A DNA stretch of 49,211 nucleotides from Parachlamydiales bacterium (GTDB lineage Bacteria; Chlamydiota; Chlamydiia; Chlamydiales; Parachlamydiaceae): NCBI GenBank assembly GCA_020051075.1, contig JAGVJP010000060.1:1-49211 (forward strand). Reading direction: 5' to 3'. Both the position numbers and the translations under genes were made by a program. Positions 45,723-49,211 of the stretch are shown here, one piece after another (position 1 is the stretch's first letter; every line of letters starts with the position of its first letter). Under the pieces are notes generated by a model, which was not told where the DNA came from, ran no database searches, and saw nothing but the letters and a program-made list of their open reading frames with translations.

Positions 45723-46010
45723 ATGACGCGTTCTGAACTAGTACTTAAATTACTTTCGCAAAAGCCAGGTCTGACTAATTCACAAGCAGAAAAGAGTATA
45801 GATGTGGTTTTTGAAGAAATCTCTGCTGCACTTTCAACGGGCAAAAGAGTTGAGATCAGAGGTTTTGGAGTTTTCACCACTCGTCGTCGTGAACCACGTC
45901 TCGGTCGTAACCCGCGCACAGGAGTTTCTGTAAAAGTTAGTGGAAAAGTTGTTCCCTTCTTTAAGGCGGGAAAATACCTACGCGACAGACTTAATGTAAA
46001 CAGTCGGTAA
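45723..46010 (+). CDS. ihfB: Integration host factor beta subunit
   Basis: 95-residue member of the HU/IHF family. MTRSELVLKLLSQ start, VEIRGFGVFTTRRREPRLGRNPRTGVSV with the DNA-bending arm, and PFFKAGKYLRDRLN tail. Features such as the TRSEL start and the RRREPRLGRNP arm favour IHF-beta over HU, and a separate HU gene is at 27967-28242. IHF bends DNA at specific sites and assists sigma-54 activators, which suits its position next to the fliK promoter. CGGGAGAG precedes the ATG. Confidence 0.9.
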   Translation: MTRSELVLKLLSQKPGLTNSQAEKSIDVVFEEISAALSTGKRVEIRGFGVFTTRRREPRLGRNPRTGVSVKVSGKVVPFFKAGKYLRDRLNVNSR

Positions 46011-46035
46011 AAACAACCTAGTCCAAGCAATTTTT

Positions 46036-46068
46036 GCAGCTTACTATTTTCGTAAGCTGCATTTTTTT
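46036..46068 (+). terminator. Rho-independent terminator after ihfB
   Basis: Stem GCAGCTTAC / GTAAGCTGC with a seven-base loop, followed by A and a run of seven T, starting 26 bases after the ihfB stop. Confidence 0.93.
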
Positions 46069-46124
46069 ATGAAATCAATGCAAAAATATCTCTATCTTTC
46101 CAAAATTGAAGAATAAGACTCAAT

Positions 46125-47087
46125 TCAGACACACAACATCTTTCCCATAGGAATGTCGCGAGGATCGCTTTCATGAGAATCTGGATCATTAAATGGCATG
46201 GAGGTGTATCCAAGCTTTTTGTAAAACGTTACTGCTTCGGGTGAAGCTTCCGCATGAATACTTTTATAGTTCTGACGCTTCAGCCATTTTTCAATACAGT
46301 CTAAAAACTGTCTACCTAATCCTTGATTACGTTGCTTTTGATCGAGAACAATGATTCTTATGGCAGCTCTGGCTTCAGTCCATAGTTGGATGTGAGCATA
46401 ACCAATAATTTCAGAGCCTTGATAACAAATTAAATGAACATGGCTTGGGTGATCAAATGTCCAAGTATAAGGATCAGAGATAGATACATTATCGAAAAAA
46501 TATTTCTGACGAAAATTCTTGGCTGCACTCCATTCTGTACTATCAGTACACTTAAGCACCCTTAAGCTACTAAAACCCGTTTCTTTTAGTATTTTGCGAA
46601 TAAAATCTCCTTTACGAAGAGTATACCGTCTAAAGGAAGATTTATCTTTCTCAAACGAACTATCGTCTTGTAAAAGGCGTTCTTTAAGCGCCGCATACTC
46701 ATCGCGAGCTGATAGATTTTTTCGTAAATAATCTCTGAAAAGAATGTTCAGCTCTATTTCAGGATGCCCAGTTTCATATACATGCAAGTTGATATCAACA
46801 TCTCCACGTTTACTAAAACCATAATGCATAAGGATATTGTATTCCCCTTTGTATGTTAGTCCTATTGCTTCTAAATTTGGGATTGCTTTTATGGGATCTT
46901 TTACAACTGCGATGATATCGATTTTAGGTTTAGCAACTAAACCTGGTACAGACGTTGAACCAATATGATGAATATCAATGCAGTTATCGCCCAATGCTTC
47001 TTTGATGATTGCCGCCTCAAATGCAAAGATTTTTGGCCACCGAGGGTCATAAGGTGCTACTTCAATGTTGTTTGTTTTGTCTGTCAT
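46125..47087 (-). CDS. GrpB-like nucleotidyltransferase fused to GNAT acetyltransferase
   Basis: 320 residues in two parts. Residues 1-170 match the GrpB/UPF0157 family (VAPYDPRWPKIF, HHIGSTSVPGLVAKPKIDI, then FRDYLRKN and YTLRKGDFI), a nucleotidyltransferase fold of unsettled substrate. Residues 172-320 are a GCN5-type acetyltransferase with the acetyl-CoA loop QKQRNQGLGRQFLD and the C-terminal AVTFYKKLGY. Both halves look complete. The join has no stop or shift. ATG start without a strong ribosome site. No operon partner; it is convergent with ihfB. Proteins of this two-domain type occur in other intracellular bacteria, from memory. A role in antibiotic or toxin modification is possible but unproven. 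Confidence 0.85.
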   Translation of the reverse strand: MTDKTNNIEVAPYDPRWPKIFAFEAAIIKEALGDNCIDIHHIGSTSVPGLVAKPKIDIIAVVKDPIKAIPNLEAIGLTYKGEYNILMHYGFSKRGDVDINLHVYETGHPEIELNILFRDYLRKNLSARDEYAALKERLLQDDSSFEKDKSSFRRYTLRKGDFIRKILKETGFSSLRVLKCTDSTEWSAAKNFRQKYFFDNVSISDPYTWTFDHPSHVHLICYQGSEIIGYAHIQLWTEARAAIRIIVLDQKQRNQGLGRQFLDCIEKWLKRQNYKSIHAEASPEAVTFYKKLGYTSMPFNDPDSHESDPRDIPMGKMLCV

Positions 47088-47111
47088 AACTTTTTCTTAT
47101 AAACACATACT

Positions 47112-47632
47112 ATCAGAAGTCAAAGAGTAAACTTGACTGCTGGCGGCGGGCCCATACGAGTGCGTTAATGGCTCGCTAATGCGACACCATCCATTTAAAT
47201 ATGACCCTTTCGCTCCCTCAACCTCTGATGTGGTAGCACCGGGTCGAAGGAGGAAAGAGCACGATAGTTTTTTCAAGAGGCTGGCATTTTCAAGTCAATC
47301 TCTCGAAGTTCTTTCCCCGAGGAAAAATTATTTTAACAACACTAAAATCTTCTCTAAAAGTCCCGGGCCGGCGGGCGAACCAACCAAGACTTTTTTAAAA
47401 AAGACTATTAAAGCTGTGGTCTTAAGATCTTAATGACCTATTACTTCTTTAACGTATCTAGAGTGCTCTGCAGAACAAACATAGCTTATATATAATGATT
47501 ATAGAACTATATGTCAAGAAAAAAGATACAAAGTGTCAAAAATAAGTTTAACCTATTATAAATAAAGGATCTAAGGGGACATACACACAGATATCAACTG
47601 CCAGCAATCAGAAGTCAGAAAGTAAGTTAGGG
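47112..47632. mobile_element. Possible small inserted element or its remnant, no transposase
   Basis: Segment 47138-47606 starts with TGCTGGC and ends with its complement GCCAGCA. Immediately outside are two similar 26-base stretches, 47112-47137 and 47607-47632, which share ATCAGAAGTCA and 20 of 26 positions by my count. That is the arrangement of a non-autonomous insertion with flanking repeats, though 26 bases is long for a target duplication. The left 270 bases are markedly GC-rich (GGCGGCGGGCCC, CCCGGGCCGGCGGG) compared with the AT-rich surroundings, and hold a possible 84-codon frame (47179-47433) without ribosome site that I do not call as a gene. No known RNA was recognised. This accounts for most of the 691-base gap before accD. 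Confidence 0.35.
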
Positions 47633-47778
47633 TCACGGTCTTCACTCGTGATAACGAAAGCACGTGTCTTCCCGATCAGAAAACCGAATTCTCATCACAA
47701 AGAAAGAACTTCAGCTCATTTTGAATTTCTGCTAAGGAAATACTGGAGAAACCTTAAAGGATGTTTTGGAGACCCCTG

Positions 47779-48639
47779 ATGAACTGGCTCACCAACTTTG
47801 TTCGCCCCAAACTGCGCTCTCTTGTAGGTAAGGATGTACCTGAGAACCTCTGGCAGAAATGTCCAGGATGTGAGCAAATGCTCTTCCATCGAGAATTGGT
47901 CGATAATCTTCATGTGTGTCGACATTGTGGCCATCATTTGCGATTAGACCCTTTTCAACGACTCGAGTTGTTGATGGACCCCAAATACACTCTAGTTCCT
48001 TTACCCAAGAGCGTTGATGACCCACTTAAATTTAAAGATTTAAAGAAATACAGTGAACGCCTTAAAGATTCTCGTCATAAACTCAAACAAGACGACGCTC
48101 TTATAATTGCTAATGGTACAATGGGGGGACATCCTGTTGTCATGGCTGTCTTTGACTTCCGTTTTATGGGAGGCTCTATGGGCATGACCGTTGGCAGTGG
48201 ATTGATAAAAGCTGCTGAACTGGCCATTAAAAATAAGGCCGCTTATGTAGTCGTGCCTTCATCTGGAGGGGCGCGTATGCAAGAAGGTATCCTTTCTTTA
48301 ATGCAAATGCCCCGTACTACCATTGCCGTTCGATTAATCAAAGAAGCAACGTTGCCTTATATCACACTGTTAACCGACCCAACCACAGGGGGCGTTTCAG
48401 CATCTTTTGCTATGTTGGGCGATATCTCAATAGCAGAACCTGGTGCTACTATTGGCTTTGCAGGTGCCAGAGTCATTAAAGAAACAATCCGAGAGCAATT
48501 GCCAGCAGGCTTTCAAACAGCAGAGTATTTATTAGAGCATGGTATGGTTGATATGGTCATTCCTCGCTCGGAACTACGAGACAAAATGATCTCAATGTTA
48601 TCCATTATTTTTAAAAAGAACGCGCCAAAGAAGCGCTAA
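47779..48639 (+). CDS. accD: Acetyl-CoA carboxylase carboxyltransferase subunit beta
   Basis: Beta half of the carboxyltransferase, partner of AccA (17676-18629). About 286 residues. Seen: an N-terminal zinc ribbon with C-x2-C...C-x2-C (KCPGCEQ and HVCRHCGHH), the crotonase fold with FMGGSMGMTVG, VPSSGGARMQEG, TDPTTGGVSASFAMLGD and GFAGARVI. The ATG giving MNWLTNFVRPK is preferred because GGAG lies eight bases before it and homologues begin MNWL; another ATG six codons upstream has a poorer fit. Commonly folC follows accD and trp genes precede it; neither is here. Confidence 0.95.
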   Translation: MNWLTNFVRPKLRSLVGKDVPENLWQKCPGCEQMLFHRELVDNLHVCRHCGHHLRLDPFQRLELLMDPKYTLVPLPKSVDDPLKFKDLKKYSERLKDSRHKLKQDDALIIANGTMGGHPVVMAVFDFRFMGGSMGMTVGSGLIKAAELAIKNKAAYVVVPSSGGARMQEGILSLMQMPRTTIAVRLIKEATLPYITLLTDPTTGGVSASFAMLGDISIAEPGATIGFAGARVIKETIREQLPAGFQTAEYLLEHGMVDMVIPRSELRDKMISMLSIIFKKNAPKKR

Positions 48640-48775
48640 GCTTGACGGTTTCATCCATACCTAGATTACGTCCTTCCCGCCTCTGTGCCACCATCACTGC
48701 ATAGATGAATAATTCATCAGAAGTTACCTTATAGGCAAAATAACTGACAAAAACTTGACATAGTGATAAATATGG
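48611..48775 (-). pseudogene. Possible RelE/ParE-type toxin remnant
   Basis: On the minus strand an open frame reads ...FVSYFAYKVTSDELFIYAV then MVAQRREGRN, which resembles the final strands of RelE/ParE-family toxins (beta strand, polar turn, IYAV strand, basic end). No toxin-like N-terminus is in frame upstream and no antitoxin gene is adjacent; the frame also overlaps the accD 3' end by 29 bases. I treat it as a degraded fragment. It could equally be chance. Confidence 0.25.
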
Positions 48776-48847
48776 ATAGAGTGTTCTAAATAAATCATAA
48801 AAATCATGCGGGCGATGTGTAACGTTTATTGAACAGGAGAGTGTTCC

Positions 48848-49211
48848 ATGGGCCTGCAATGGGTGCGTCTAAAATTTATAGCAAGTGTCGTAAGTTTATT
48901 TATGATGAGTCCTGGCGACAGCCAGGGGTCGTTCTTGATGAAAGACCTGGTCGATGGCATGAAGGGACTTACGCTTCGAAGCAAGCCTCTCCTTCCAAAA
49001 AACCAGCATCGGTCTTTTGCACAGAAAGCGCGCCAAGAGTTTCCCAAAAAATATCCCAAAGGCGTTTACATCCATGCGACCGAGGATTCGGTGTTTAAGC
49101 ATGTGATGCAAAAGGATCATTTTCGGAATTCCTTTTTGAGTGCCGTCTTGGGAGAAGAAATTCTAGAGTCTGAATACTTGGATCAGGCCCTGAATCCTCT
49201 TAAAAGTTTTA
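48848..49211 (+). CDS. Rpn / PD-(D/E)XK nuclease-family protein, 5' part
   Basis: Open to the window end (121 codons seen). AGGAG stands seven bases before the ATG. The first 27 residues (MGLQWVRLK, then FIASVVSLFMMS, then PGDSQG) look like a signal peptide or membrane anchor, odd for a nuclease family. From about residue 72 the sequence VYIHATEDSVFKHVM then KDHFRNSFLSAVLGEEILE matches the start of Rpn-type recombination-promoting nuclease/transposase-like proteins (usual form: D-x-x-F-K-x-x-F-x-x-x-x-x-x-x-x-L-x-x-x-L). These are often multi-copy in Holosporales-like genomes. The catalytic part lies beyond the window. Confidence 0.6.
   Translation, partial: MGLQWVRLKFIASVVSLFMMSPGDSQGSFLMKDLVDGMKGLTLRSKPLLPKNQHRSFAQKARQEFPKKYPKGVYIHATEDSVFKHVMQKDHFRNSFLSAVLGEEILESEYLDQALNPLKSF

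Noticed and set aside
47200..47290. GAGGAAAG-like and GGTCGAAGGAGG stretches recalling RNase P RNA or SRP RNA cores
   Set aside because: Only a few bases agree; the matching second strands of the RNase P core and the SRP apical loop were not found.
47179..47433. 84-codon open frame in the GC-rich segment
   Set aside because: No ribosome site, repeated rare AGG codons, odd composition and no recognisable domain; better explained by the GC-rich insert than by a gene.
1..49211. tRNA, rRNA and CRISPR arrays
   Set aside because: No T-arm-like GGTTCGAATCC context, no rRNA stretches and no regularly spaced repeats were found on either strand by eye.

Overview
The window reads as a low-GC chromosome segment of a flagellated, probably host-associated alphaproteobacterium. 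Three things point there: the gene neighbourhood ubiG | ptsP - HTH/DUF4115 (RodZ-like) - hisS - prfA - prmC - clpB, the pair xerD | aroK, and the flagellar order fliF-fliG-fliH-fliN-flbD-flhA-flhF with the FlbD-type NtrC regulator typical of Alphaproteobacteria. AT-rich composition, gaps in otherwise conserved neighbourhoods (lysC, ispG and aroB are not where I would expect them), an exported patatin and an Rpn-like nuclease suggest a Holosporales/Paracaedibacter-like lineage. That placement is inference, not proof.

Layout. 1-2.4 kb: an orphan MoxR-type ATPase and an unassigned methyltransferase carrying a G8 tract. 2.4-12.6 kb: a long minus-strand run (FabK/nitronate-monooxygenase-like, ptsP, rodZ-like, hisS, prfA, prmC, clpB) for nitrogen-PTS signalling, cell shape, translation and protein disaggregation. 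12.8-14.8 kb: ubiG and a secreted patatin-like lipase on the plus strand. 14.8-19.8 kb: a minus-strand housekeeping run (glutaredoxin, ComF, recJ, accA, xerD and a 54-residue membrane protein). 19.9-27.9 kb: aroK (with an altered substrate motif), family 4-like UDG, a CPA2 antiporter, rnhB, mutY (opposite strand), a DciA/DUF721 protein, a UvrD/PcrA helicase and prmA. 28.0-28.2 kb: a HU gene.

28.5-32.7 kb is the most unusual part. A two-gene coenzyme-B12 glutamate mutase (GlmE and GlmS homologues, active-site residues largely kept) lies divergent from a LysR regulator followed immediately by an ATP-grasp carboxylate-amine ligase. No methylaspartate ammonia-lyase is present, so the likely logic is biosynthetic: rearrange glutamate to 3-methylaspartate and ligate it, under control of the LysR protein.

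33.0-41.1 kb: the flagellar MS-ring/C-ring/export operon fliF-fliG-fliH-fliN-flbD-flhA-flhF. 41.1-45.4 kb: a LysE-type exporter gene, then the hook operon fliK-flgD-flgE on the minus strand. Upstream of fliK is a good sigma-54 promoter with a pair of IHF-like direct repeats, and the next gene is an IHF-beta homologue, so the regulator (FlbD), its target promoter and the DNA-bending protein are all in the window.

46.1-49.2 kb: a GrpB-GNAT fusion, a 0.5-kb partly GC-rich insert-like segment with short inverted ends and imperfect flanking repeats, accD, a possible toxin-gene remnant, and the 5' part of an Rpn/PD-(D/E)XK-family gene that runs off the window. I saw no tRNA, rRNA or CRISPR array.
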